Source: Solirubrobacterales bacterium
GTDB taxonomy: Bacteria > Actinomycetota > Thermoleophilia > Solirubrobacterales > 70-9
Assembly (NCBI GenBank): GCA_016712175.1
Contig: JADJRQ010000001.1
Coordinates: 496,001 to 560,000, forward strand
DNA: 64,000 bases
Direction: 5' to 3'
In this document: in pieces, positions 19,119-27,804 of the stretch
How the letters are laid out: the number at the start of each line of letters is the position of its first letter
Position numbering within the stretch: position 1 is the stretch's first letter
The notes under the pieces: model-generated
The model's database searches: none
What the model was told of the DNA's origin: nothing
Seen by the model: only the letters and a program-made list of their open reading frames with translations
Program-made: the position numbers and the translations under genes

Positions 19119-20102
19119 CTAAATCCAGCCGGACTGCTTGAACTTCCTGAAGAGCACGAGGCAGACGAGCACCATGACGGCGAGCGCGAGCGGGTAGCCG
19201 AGGGGAGAATCCAGCTCGGGCATATGGGTGAAGTTCATGCCGTAGATGCCGGCGATCGCGGTCGGTACGGCCAGCATCGCGGCGTAGGCCGAGATCTTTC
19301 GCATGTCTTCGTTTTGTTGGACCGAGACCTGGGTCAGGTTTGCCTGGAGTGAGCTTGAAAGAAGTTCGCGGAAGCCGAGGATCTCGCCATTGACCCGCTG
19401 GAGGTGATCGTGGACATCCCGAAAGTATTCGTGGAGGGGTTCGTTGACGAGGTCGTAGTTGCCCGTGGCCAACCCGTCGACCACCTCCATCAAAGGACGC
19501 ACCGCCCGGTAGAAGTCGATCGTCTCGCGCTCGAGACGGTAAATCCGCCGGGCCGGGCTCCTCCGTTCCTCGGAGAAGACCTGCTTCTCGACGTCCTGCA
19601 GGTCGAGGTCGAATGCGGCCGCCGAAGTTTCGTAGTCGTCGACCACCCGGTCGAGGATCTGGTGGAGAACCGCGCCGGTGCCAGACTCGACCAGGTCCGG
19701 CCGGTCTTCGATCCGCTTGCGAACGTCATCCAGTGGACCCCCGCCGTGGCGGACCGTGATGATGAACTTCTGGTTGACGAAGATGATCAATTCTCCGATG
19801 TCGATCAGGACTTCTTCCCCGGTGTAGACCGCGGTCTTCACGACGACCTGAAGGGTGTCGCCATACATCTCGATCTTCGGGCGCTGGTCGGCCTCGATCA
19901 CATCTTCGACACCCAGTTCGTGGAGCCCGTACTCATCGGCGATCGTGCTGAACTCTTCTTCGTTCGGTTCGACCATGCCGAGCCAGATGAAGGCGCCTTT
20001 CTTCATCGAGTGGCGGGTCTTGTCCGCCGCGTCTTCATAGGTCAGGTCGCCGGCCTGGCGCTTGCCGTCCTCATAGAACGCGCAGTCAACGATCGAGTTC
20101 AC
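19119..20102 (-). CDS. corA: CorA-family magnesium/cobalt transporter
   Basis: A 327-residue member of the CorA family of divalent cation channels, which work as membrane pentamers. The cytoplasmic N-terminal domain (about residues 1-250) is followed by two membrane helices near the C terminus. The first ends in the ion-selectivity motif YGMNFTHMPE (GMN), and the second runs from GYPLALAVMVLVCLVL to the basic tail FRKFKQSGWI. Length and domain order are normal. It is convergent with the repeat protein on its left (12 bases between stops). No M-box-like leader is evident in the short space upstream. Confidence 0.95.
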   Translation of the reverse strand: MNSIVDCAFYEDGKRQAGDLTYEDAADKTRHSMKKGAFIWLGMVEPNEEEFSTIADEYGLHELGVEDVIEADQRPKIEMYGDTLQVVVKTAVYTGEEVLIDIGELIIFVNQKFIITVRHGGGPLDDVRKRIEDRPDLVESGTGAVLHQILDRVVDDYETSAAAFDLDLQDVEKQVFSEERRSPARRIYRLERETIDFYRAVRPLMEVVDGLATGNYDLVNEPLHEYFRDVHDHLQRVNGEILGFRELLSSSLQANLTQVSVQQNEDMRKISAYAAMLAVPTAIAGIYGMNFTHMPELDSPLGYPLALAVMVLVCLVLFRKFKQSGWI

Positions 20103-20169
20103 GAAGAAAGTGTGACAAGCGCTCCGGGCGCCAGCGGGGCGACAGACGCCAGGGCCCCATCCTTGTTCT

Positions 20170-21181
20170 TCAATTGCTGATGACGGCAGAGCGGCTGCCG
20201 GCGAACTTCATGTCGGCGAACCGGCGGGGTCCGATCGGCTTCTCGATCAAGTTCTCGTTCACCAGGAAGTCGGAGAGTTCGGCGATGCTGCCCTCGTCGA
20301 AGGAGCCGATTTCCTGCGGGTCGCCGATCAGTGGCTCGTAGGCCTTGAAGGTGTCGGTGGCCAGGTCAGGATCTATTTCGGGGTTCGCCCCGACCAGGTC
20401 GTCGATCGCTCCAGCCGGATCCTCGACTACCTCTTCGTATCCCCTGGTCGTCGCCGCGACGAACCCGGCCATGAGTTCCGGGTCCTCTGCGATGCGGAAT
20501 CTGGTCGAGAAGGCAACCAGTCCGGGGTAGGACGGGCCGCCGAACTCGTCGAAAGCGAAGGACCTGGTCTTCTTGCCGCTGGCTTCGATCGCGGTCGCGT
20601 CGGCCGGGATGTAACCGGTGAAGGCGGAGATCTTTCCGGCCTGGAGCGCCTGGATCCCGTTGAATCCGATCGTCACCACTTTGTTCGATGCCGGATCCCC
20701 ACCGTCGTCTGCGACGATCGTCTCGTAGACCGCTTCATCCGAAGGAACCCCGGTCACTCCGACCGTCTTGCCGTCGAGCCCGGCCGGTGACTTGATCCCT
20801 TCGTCGGCGAGGGTGATCAGCCCACCTGACGGCCGCTGGGTCACCGCCATGATCGCCCGGGCATTGCGGCCGGCATCGATCTGGGTGGCAACGTCAATAC
20901 CGTCGGCCAGCCCGAAGTCGGCCTTTCCGGCCTCGATCAGGCGCAGGGTGTCAGCGGTTGAAGTCGGCGTGACCACCTTGAGGTCGATGCCTTCGTCTTC
21001 GTAGAACCCGTTGGCGATCGCATCGTAGATCCCGGCGTGAACCCCGTTCGGCAGGTAGTCGAGGACCAGTGTCGCTTTCTGAAGTGGCTCTCCCCGTCAT
21101 CGAATCACCGCCGCAGGCGGAGACACCCAGCGCGATCGCGACGGCGATGCCTGTGACAGCGGCGAACCGAAGGACCTTCAC
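20170..21181 (-). CDS. ABC transporter substrate-binding lipoprotein (NMT1/THI5-like), frameshifted
   Basis: A GTG start at 21181 opens a lipoprotein signal (LRFAAVTGIAVAIALGVSAC, lipobox VSAC). After the break near 21092, in a run of four G in the coding sense, the other frame gives KATLVLDYLPNGVHAGIYDA and continues in frame to VVTPTSTADTLRLIEAGKAD and the C terminus at 20170. The LDY-PN-H-G--A pattern and ADFGLADG fit the NMT1/THI5-like branch that binds pyrimidine, riboflavin or sulfonate-type ligands. Its GTG overlaps the pyruvate kinase stop (GTGA), an unusual partner. No ATPase or permease gene of the transporter is nearby, so those parts must be encoded elsewhere. Confidence 0.8.
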
Positions 21182-22607
21182 GGCACGCGGTGAACCTCAA
21201 ACAGGTTGGTTCCGAGCTTCATGTCACTGAGTCCGGCGACGATCGCGATCAGGTCGCCGGACTTGGCGGCCCCTTCGGCGACGGCGACGTCGGCACAGGT
21301 GTAGAGCAGGTCGCGAATTTCGTTGACCTGGTCGTAGAGAACGGGTTCGATTCAAAGACGAGCCGCAATCTGCGCACGGCTTTCAGGGTGTGGGTCACAG
21401 CCAGCACGGGCACCTGCGGGCGGTGGGCCGCGACGACGACCGCGGTCCGACCGGTGGCGGTCGGCACGACGATCGACTTCAGGTTCAGCCGGTAGGCGGC
21501 GACAACCGCGCTCTGGGTGACCGATTCGGAGACGTCCATCTCGCTCTGACTGGTCCGGTTGAGCAGCCAATCCCAGTACGGCAGGTCGGGCTCGGTCGCC
21601 CGGGCGATCTGGTCCATGACTTTGATCGCCTCGACCGGATGGTCGCCAACTGCGGTTTCCTCGGAGAGCATCACCGCGTCGGTGCCGTCAAAGATCGCGG
21701 TGGCAACGTCGGTCACTTCGGCGCGGGTGGGGCGCTTGGAAGTGACCATCGAGGCCAGCATCTGGGTCGCGGTGATCGTCGGCTTCGAGGCATGCCCGGC
21801 AGCGCGGATCAGCCGCTTCTGCATGACCGGCACCTGGTAGAGCGGCACCTCGATGCCGAGGTCACCACGGGCAACCATGATGCCTCCGTTTGCGGCGTTG
21901 ATGATTTCCTCGATCGCATCAGCCGCTTCGGGCTTCTCGATCTTGGCGATCACCGGCAGGTCGGAGTCCAGCTCATCGAGCTTCTTCATGACCGGCTCGA
22001 TGTCCTCTGGCTTTCGCACGAACGAGACCGCGAGCAGGTCGAGATCGTTTCGGACCGCGAAGTCGACCCAGCCGAGGTCGACTTCGGAAACCGCGGCGAG
22101 TCCGGAATCCACCCCCGGGAGGTTCATGCCCTTGTGGGACGACAGCGGGCCACCGACTTCGACGGTGGCGGTCAGCGTGCCTTCGGCCTTGCCCGTGACG
22201 ATGAGGCGGATCGTCCCGTCGGCAAGGAAGATGGTCGCGCCGACATCGAGGATGTCGGTCATCTCAAGCCAGGGAACCGGGATGTGGGTGGCCGAACCGT
22301 CACCCTCGCCGGCGATGAGCTTGACTTCGCTGCCGGAAACGAGTTCGACCACGCCTTCCGGGAAGTTCCCGACTCGGAGTTTGGGCCCGGGCAGGTCGCC
22401 AAGGATCGCGATTTCGCGGCCGGCTTTCACGCTCGCGGCGCGAATGTCGTCGACCGTCCGCTGGTGGCGGGCCTCGTCCGAATGGGAGAAGTTGAGCCGG
22501 AACACATCCACGCCCGCCTCGATCATTTCGACCAGGGTGTCCGGGTCCCAGCTGGCAGGGCCAACGGTCGCGACGATCTTCGTTTTTCTGACGGTATTCA
22601 GGGGCAC
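21178..22607 (-). CDS. pyk: pyruvate kinase, frameshifted near the C terminus
   Basis: Converts phosphoenolpyruvate and ADP to pyruvate and ATP, the last step of glycolysis. Family landmarks: TKIVATVGPASWDPDTL and VFRLNFSHSD at the N terminus, the active-site loop VIAKIEKPEAADAI, MVARGDLGIEVPL, and the ATQMLASM/SKRPTRAEVTDVA region. The reading breaks near 21353, where adding one G gives LVFGIEPVLYDQVNEIRDLL, and the restored frame ends at TGA 21180-21178, overlapping the next gene's GTG. That gives about 476 residues, the normal length. A glycolytic gene is unlikely to be dead, so this break is strong evidence for sequencing indels in this window. Confidence 0.93.
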
Positions 22608-22628
22608 CCGCCTATTCTGACGGCAGCT

Positions 22629-23645
22629 TTACTTCTGCGGCTGATCCCCGTCAGATTTGCCCTTGTTCGGGTGGGCACGAATCGATCCCGCCTTGGCCTT
22701 CAAAGTCGGATCGCGCTTCGATTTTATGAGGCTGGCGATGGTCGTGACCATGAGAACGACGCCGATGACCATGAGCGACAGGGAAGTCGATATCTCGGGC
22801 ACGCCGTCGTTCTGAAGATGGCCCCAGTGGAGACCGAGCTTGAAGCCGATGAAGGCCAGGATCAAGGCAAGGCCGCTCGACAGGTAGACCAGACGATCGA
22901 GGAGGCCGGTCACCAGGAAGAACAGGGCCCGCAGGCCGAGAAGAGCGAAGGCATTGGCCGCAAAGACGATGAAGACTTCCTCGGTGATGCCGAAAATCGC
23001 CGGGATCGAATCGAGGGCGAAGAGGATATCGGCGCTGCCGATCGCCAACAGGACCAGGAACAGCGGTGTGAAGTATCGCTTGCCGTCGATCCTGGTAGAG
23101 AGCTTGCCTTCGTCGTACTGATCGGTCACGGAGAGGCGCTTCTCGGCGAAATCGACGAGCACGTTGTCCTCGACCGCAGGGTCCTCATCCCGATGCCGGA
23201 AGAGCTGGATCGCGGTGAAGATCAACAGCAGCCCGAACAACAGGAACATGAACGAGAAGGTGTCGAGCAGCGCCGCACCGAGCAAGATGAAGATCACCCG
23301 AAGGATCAGGGCGAGGAAGATGCCGATGATCAGGACCCGCTGCTGATGCTGGCGGGGTACCGCGAACGTGGTCATGATCACGACAAAGACGAACAGGTTG
23401 TCCACCGAGAGGCTCTTCTCGAGGATGTACCCGGCGAAGTACTCGCCGCCATAGTCCCAGCCGGCAATCATGCCGAAGACGATGCCGAAAGCGACCGCGA
23501 CCGCTATGTAGAAGGTTGAAGCGAGGGCGGCTTCGCGAAAGCCGACTTCATGGGGCCGGGCAACAGCGAGGCCGAGGTCCACGGCAAAAAGCACGAGTAC
23601 CACGGCAATCGTCGCGACCCATGCGGTCGTGGATACGTCAAGCAC
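22629..23645 (-). CDS. TerC/Alx-family integral membrane protein
   Basis: 338 residues with about nine membrane segments. The TerC signature is present: ILEKSLSVDNLFVFVVIM, then a second half with GSADILFALDSIPAIFGITE, each with the acidic residues used for metal binding. TerC/Alx proteins export manganese or supply it to secreted enzymes, and are linked to metal and tellurite resistance. The C-terminal tail is basic (RAHPNKGKSDGDQPQK). It lies 21 bases upstream of pyk on the same strand, so the two may share a transcript. Confidence 0.9.
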   Translation of the reverse strand: MLDVSTTAWVATIAVVLVLFAVDLGLAVARPHEVGFREAALASTFYIAVAVAFGIVFGMIAGWDYGGEYFAGYILEKSLSVDNLFVFVVIMTTFAVPRQHQQRVLIIGIFLALILRVIFILLGAALLDTFSFMFLLFGLLLIFTAIQLFRHRDEDPAVEDNVLVDFAEKRLSVTDQYDEGKLSTRIDGKRYFTPLFLVLLAIGSADILFALDSIPAIFGITEEVFIVFAANAFALLGLRALFFLVTGLLDRLVYLSSGLALILAFIGFKLGLHWGHLQNDGVPEISTSLSLMVIGVVLMVTTIASLIKSKRDPTLKAKAGSIRAHPNKGKSDGDQPQK

Positions 23646-23702
23646 AACCGGAATATTTGCAGGTCGGTGCCGAGGGCCGTTCTATGACCCGAAGGCAACC
23701 AG

Positions 23703-23733
23703 AGCATCCCCGACTTCAGGCGCCGGGGATGCT
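23703..23733 (-). terminator. hairpin downstream of the penicillin acylase gene
   Basis: AGCATCCCCG (23703-23712) and CGGGGATGCT (23724-23733) form a perfect 10-bp stem with an 11-base loop between the acylase stop and the TerC gene. No T tract follows on either strand, so it is a probable GC-rich terminator rather than a classical intrinsic one. Confidence 0.6.
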
Positions 23734-23755
23734 TGCCAGACCTCGCTGCTGATGC

Positions 23756-26245
23756 TTAGCGGTGACCCTTGAAGGTGATCACCTGCTGGATTCCGCTCGG
23801 CCGGTTGGTGTAGCGCATCGAGACCAGCGGCAGCGGGCTGAAATTGATCCGCTCCGGGTTGGCGTTGGCCCGCCAGGAGGCGGGGTCCGAGTTGCCCTGC
23901 TCGACAGCCAGCAGCTCGCCGGCCTTGGCGATCGCGTTCCAGACGTCGGTCTGGCACTGCTTCAGATTGCTGTTGCCGCAGTAGCTGACCTTGAAGCGAT
24001 CGGTCTTCCTGCCGAGCAGCCTCTTGATGTCGCGGTCAAAGTACTGGTACCAGCCGGCATACTGGCCGCCCGGCGGGGCCTCGAACCGGGTGAACAGTGT
24101 GTTCAGTTCGTTCAGTTGCGAACCTAGGACCGGCCTCATGAACGCGTTGGCGATGCCTTCGGAGATGACGTTGCCTTGCGAGTCGGTCTTCTGGCCCCAG
24201 GCACCATCCATCGAAGCGGCGCCGGGATCGTCGATCAACCCGTTCAGGTCGCGGTCGAGGCGGCTGCCTCCATCCTTGGACCAGAGCGTCATCTGTCTCA
24301 GCATGTTGCCGGCGAGACCAGTCGGCGGCTGCGAGCCCTGGAGCAGCGCCCTGAGCAGCGGCACCGTGAGGACGGCACGAACGTCCTGGGTGGCTCCGCC
24401 GTTCATGGCCGAGGTGACCCGGGGCAAGTTCCACTTGCCCTTTCGCTTCAGTTTGTAGAGGTTCTTCCGCAGCAGGTCAACCCGGCCGACGGTGCCGGCG
24501 CGTCCCCACTGGTCATCGGCCGAACCGAACTTGTGGGCAACGCTGTTGTTCCAGTTGACCATCATGCCCGACTTCGGATTCCTTCCGTGCGGATGTTTGT
24601 TGTCAGCGAGGAAGCCCGTCCACTCGTACTTGCCGGTTCCCTTGGTCGGGAGGCTCGGATCGACAGCGCGATGGCGGATCGGCAGCCGACCCGAGGTGTA
24701 CTCGGCGACGTTCTTGTGGTCGATGTAGAACGAGTTGAAGGTCTGCGGGGTCTTGGCGGCCGCCTTGTAGAACGACTTCGGGCTCTTGACCTTCCCGTTC
24801 GAGAGGCGACGGTTGAACAGCAAGTCGACGACGTCCCTGCCGTAGCTCGAGCGCTTCGACGAGATGGCGACCTTCTTTCCCTTGACGGTCGCGTAGCCGA
24901 CAACCGGCCCGTGGACCGTCGTCTTGAAGCTGACCGGTTTGCCGTTCAAGGTGCCGGCGTTGAAGGTGCCCATGGTGCGGCATTTGCCCTTGTACTTGTA
25001 GATGGTGTCACTGCCGCCGCAGAGAGTCTCGGCGTACTGGTCGATCACGTCGCCACTGGCGGAAGTCAGCGTGGTCGCGAAGTCCTGGCCGCGTCCGATC
25101 AGCATGTAGCCCGGGAACGGAGCCGAAGTTGCGCCGCGCCACTTGAGGCCCGGGGCGTTCATGTCGATCTCGTAAGTGAGTCCGGGGTAGAAGTAGCCGA
25201 TCTGCGGCCCGCCGACCATCAATGGCTTGCCGGTCGCCGACTTCTTCTTGGTGATCATCAAGGTGTTCGAAGCGGTCTCCCGCGCCTGGGGGGTCCGCAG
25301 TGCGGCGGCCACCGGGGTCGGGGTCACCGACACCTTGCTGTAGCTGTCGTGGTCGAGCACGACGCTCCCGTTCTTGTTCTTCGGAATTCCCTCGTAAGGG
25401 AAGTTGCCGTCGACCGAGGTCGGACTCTGGTTGCTTGTGTGCTGGCGCAGATCGTCGAAGACCTTCCATCCCTTGTTCGCACCGAGGCGCTGCTGCAGTC
25501 CTCCGAGGAACTGCGAGCGGCGGGCTTCGTCGCCGCCGCCTTCGCCGAGGAACTGGTCCTTGAGCGCGTTGAGCGCGTAGACGTCGTTGCGGGTCCAGGG
25601 GTCGACCGATGAGTTCTTCGACTTGAGGTAGTCGTTGATGCCGCCGATGTAGGTGTCGATGTCGCGGAGGACGGCTCGGCCCTCCTTGCCTTCGGCCTTG
25701 AGCGCGTTGGTTTGCTTGGCGACTACGGCCTCGGTCTGCGCGCTGGGGGCGAAAGACTGCAGGCTGGAGACCAGCTTGATCGCGCTGAGTCCCGGCACGT
25801 CGATTGCCGCGACCCGGGCGTTGTAGCGGGCCTGCTGGAGCAGCAGTCCGCGATCTTCTGCCGCGATCCAACCTGCGGCCCAGACGCCACCGTCGTAGGA
25901 CTTCGACTTGATGTGAGGCACGTAGAACTTGTCGCGGGTGATCTTCACTCCGACGCGTGGCACGGTCTCAACCGTGCCCGGCCCGTCGGTGGAGACGCCG
26001 AATTTCTCCGACTTGAAATGTTTGTTGAGGTCGTACCAGCCGACCCTCCTGAAGAGCGGGGTCAGACCGTCGTACATCTTGGCCTGATCAGCTGCGTTCG
26101 GCGGCGCACCAAGCCCGCCGTACTGACCCGAGGGGATGATGTTCAGCGCCGTTGCCGAGTAGTCCTTGGGACCGGCGTTGGCCGCCGGGGCCAGGCCGAA
26201 AATGGCGAAAAGCGTGAGCACGGCCAGAGCGGTCAAACGACGCAT
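23756..26245 (-). CDS. secreted penicillin acylase family protein (Ntn hydrolase)
   Basis: 829 residues with a signal peptide (RRLTALAVLTLFAIFGLAPA, cleavage near ANAG). Penicillin/acyl-homoserine-lactone acylases are made as one chain, which is cut so that a Ser becomes the N-terminal nucleophile of the beta subunit. Here the likely site is RETASNTLMITKKKS, before GKPLMVGGPQIGYFYPG. Other family marks: YMLIGRGQDFATTLTSASGD, TVHGPVVG and GMMVNWNNSVAHKF. It should act outside the membrane on an amide substrate that cannot be predicted; quorum-quenching lactones, beta-lactams and cyclic lipopeptides are all known for the family. It is divergent from the SGNH gene, with about 100 bases between them. 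Confidence 0.9.
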   Translation of the reverse strand: MRRLTALAVLTLFAIFGLAPAANAGPKDYSATALNIIPSGQYGGLGAPPNAADQAKMYDGLTPLFRRVGWYDLNKHFKSEKFGVSTDGPGTVETVPRVGVKITRDKFYVPHIKSKSYDGGVWAAGWIAAEDRGLLLQQARYNARVAAIDVPGLSAIKLVSSLQSFAPSAQTEAVVAKQTNALKAEGKEGRAVLRDIDTYIGGINDYLKSKNSSVDPWTRNDVYALNALKDQFLGEGGGDEARRSQFLGGLQQRLGANKGWKVFDDLRQHTSNQSPTSVDGNFPYEGIPKNKNGSVVLDHDSYSKVSVTPTPVAAALRTPQARETASNTLMITKKKSATGKPLMVGGPQIGYFYPGLTYEIDMNAPGLKWRGATSAPFPGYMLIGRGQDFATTLTSASGDVIDQYAETLCGGSDTIYKYKGKCRTMGTFNAGTLNGKPVSFKTTVHGPVVGYATVKGKKVAISSKRSSYGRDVVDLLFNRRLSNGKVKSPKSFYKAAAKTPQTFNSFYIDHKNVAEYTSGRLPIRHRAVDPSLPTKGTGKYEWTGFLADNKHPHGRNPKSGMMVNWNNSVAHKFGSADDQWGRAGTVGRVDLLRKNLYKLKRKGKWNLPRVTSAMNGGATQDVRAVLTVPLLRALLQGSQPPTGLAGNMLRQMTLWSKDGGSRLDRDLNGLIDDPGAASMDGAWGQKTDSQGNVISEGIANAFMRPVLGSQLNELNTLFTRFEAPPGGQYAGWYQYFDRDIKRLLGRKTDRFKVSYCGNSNLKQCQTDVWNAIAKAGELLAVEQGNSDPASWRANANPERINFSPLPLVSMRYTNRPSGIQQVITFKGHR

Positions 26246-26342
26246 GTATCTCTCCTCGATGAAGCAGCCAGTTAAAGGATTGGTAAAGCATTAGCTACAA
26301 CACCTTCGCACACCGAACGACTCGCCCCATAGGGTCTGGGCC

Positions 26343-27356
26343 GTGGTCCGTCCATTTCGAAAGCCTCGCGGGGTCTCACCAAGGGCCGAACGCGACTTGT
26401 TCAAGACCGCCTTCAAGGGTCACTGGAACGAGGATGACGCGAACCAACTTCGTGAAGATGTCGACCGCGCCGACAGCATGGGGATGCGCGGCAACGTGTT
26501 TGGCAAGGCCGGTGATTCCAACCTCGCCGCCTACAACTCGCTCTACGGACTCGGCTGCCGGGCTCCGAAGTGGGATCGATACGGATCGCTCGAAGAGACC
26601 ATGCTCCGATACCGGGCCGTGGAGCTGCCGGCCGGCGACAGCCCGGTCGGTCACGCTCCGGACCCCGCGGATCGTTCGCCCTGGAACTCGTTCAGCCGGT
26701 CGTCGTCGGCGACCCGGTCGGGCATCGTCTCCGACCACCTGCTGATGCCGTCAGCAAAGTATTCGGGTCCGGACACGCTCGAGTCCTGGGTGGCCGACAA
26801 GGATTGCGATCCGGACAGGTCGATGCTGGACTACGAGATCGGACTGCTCAAACCCCGGTACGTTTTCGTCAATCTCGGCACGAACGGAGACGGCTTTGGC
26901 ATGAATCCCGAGGAGACCGCCAAGGACGCCGGCCGGGTCGTCGATGAGATCAGACGGCTCGGACCGGTGCCGGTCGTCTTCACGATTCCGCCCCAGCTCA
27001 ACACCGAAGAGAAGCCGGGTCGCTGGGCTTTCGCCAGGGATACGAGCAAGTGGCTGCGACGGATCGCGGCGGAGGCGAAGGTCCCGATGTTCGACCAGTG
27101 GAGCGTCCTCGCCGACGAGCGCCTCGTAAATCACGGCCTGATCGAATATGACGGCGAGTACTACGACGGGTTCCATCTCGAAACGCCGGGCGGCTTCCGG
27201 GCCCCGGACGCGCTCCAGCAGTCGGTCGATTTCCGGCCTCCCGCGCTGCTCTACGGGGCGCCGCTGCGGAATCTGCTGCTGCTCCAGACTTTGGCCGAGC
27301 TCGACGCTGCCATCGGGACTGACAGCGTCGAAAAGGAAAATCTTACCGTCGCATGA
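26343..27356 (+). CDS. SGNH/GDSL-like hydrolase family protein
   Basis: 337 residues from a GTG. The order of SGNH blocks can be followed: block I GKAGDSNLAAYNSLYG (GDSN with the nucleophile Ser), block III YVFVNLGTNGDGFG (the G-x-N-like position), and block V DGEYYDGFHLETPGG (the Asp/His pair). It has no clear signal peptide, and the N terminus is basic. Relatives act on ester or acetyl groups of polysaccharides or lipids; the substrate is unknown. Two hairpins follow it at 27404-27424 and 27525-27554. Confidence 0.65.
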   Translation: MVRPFRKPRGVSPRAERDLFKTAFKGHWNEDDANQLREDVDRADSMGMRGNVFGKAGDSNLAAYNSLYGLGCRAPKWDRYGSLEETMLRYRAVELPAGDSPVGHAPDPADRSPWNSFSRSSSATRSGIVSDHLLMPSAKYSGPDTLESWVADKDCDPDRSMLDYEIGLLKPRYVFVNLGTNGDGFGMNPEETAKDAGRVVDEIRRLGPVPVVFTIPPQLNTEEKPGRWAFARDTSKWLRRIAAEAKVPMFDQWSVLADERLVNHGLIEYDGEYYDGFHLETPGGFRAPDALQQSVDFRPPALLYGAPLRNLLLLQTLAELDAAIGTDSVEKENLTVA

Positions 27357-27403
27357 ACAGTGTGTTTCCACACCTAATAGGGCGGGTAGAACTCAGGCAG
27401 GAC

Positions 27404-27424
27404 AGCTACTGCCCCCCAGTAGCT
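27404..27424 (+). terminator. short hairpin after the SGNH gene
   Basis: An 8-bp perfect stem, AGCTACTG and CAGTAGCT, with a CCCCC loop, about 48 bases after the SGNH stop. It lacks a T tract, so terminator function is probable but not certain. Confidence 0.45.
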
Positions 27425-27524
27425 CCTCCCCAGAAACGAGCCCCCACTATTTACGAATATGGGTTCATAGCAGGCGGTATTTCCGACGACTGACCGTCTG
27501 TAGTGGCCCAATGGGAGGCCGACC

Positions 27525-27554
27525 AAGGGCCCCGGACGCAAGTTCGGGGCCCTT
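27525..27554. terminator. strong GC hairpin, likely terminator
   Basis: AAGGGCCCCG (27525-27534) pairs with CGGGGCCCTT (27545-27554) over ten bases with a ten-base loop, then CGGTTT. On the plus strand it would end readthrough from the SGNH gene before the tRNA-Ser gene. Confidence 0.65.
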
Positions 27555-27680
27555 CGGTTTAAGGCGTGGCCCAAGAGCGGTTCGGGTGCTGGTCCGGGTG
27601 CTCATGGTGGCAAGCTTGCGCACCCCGTTTGGGCCGTCCCCGACTCTGATCCAGCCGGAATCCATACAATCACCCGGCCC

Positions 27681-27768
27681 GGAGAGGTGGCCGAGTGGCT
27701 GAAGGCGCTTCCCTGCTAAGGAAGTATGCGGCAACCCCGTATCGAGGGTTCGAATCCCTCCCTGTCCG
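27681..27768 (+). tRNA. tRNA-Ser (anticodon GCU)
   Basis: A class II tRNA with a long variable arm. The anticodon stem-loop TTCCCTGCTAAGGAA gives GCT, the variable arm is built from TATGCGGC...CCGTATC, and the T arm is GAGGGTTCGAATCCCTC. Acceptor GGAGAGG against CCTGTCC has one G-G mismatch at the fourth pair; discriminator is G. It reads AGU and AGC. Confidence 0.95.
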
Positions 27769-27804
27769 TTTTCAGCCTGCGTGGCCTCTACTCTCCGTAG
27801 ACAG

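Larger units (their letters stand above)
27357..27680. other. intergenic stretch with two hairpins and a tRNA promoter region
   Basis: No gene is seen. It holds a hairpin AGCTACTG/CAGTAGCT with a five-C loop just after the SGNH gene, and a strong hairpin at 27525-27554. A -10-like TACAAT lies at 27668-27673, shortly before the tRNA-Ser gene. No good -35 partner is visible. Confidence 0.5.

Noticed and set aside
21390..23519. 709-residue plus-strand ORF over pyk and terC
   Set aside because: GC-rich antisense frame of two clearly real genes, with His/Asp/Arg-rich composition typical of shadows.
24176..25612. 478-residue plus-strand ORF over the acylase gene
   Set aside because: Antisense of a well-conserved penicillin acylase; no recognisable motif.
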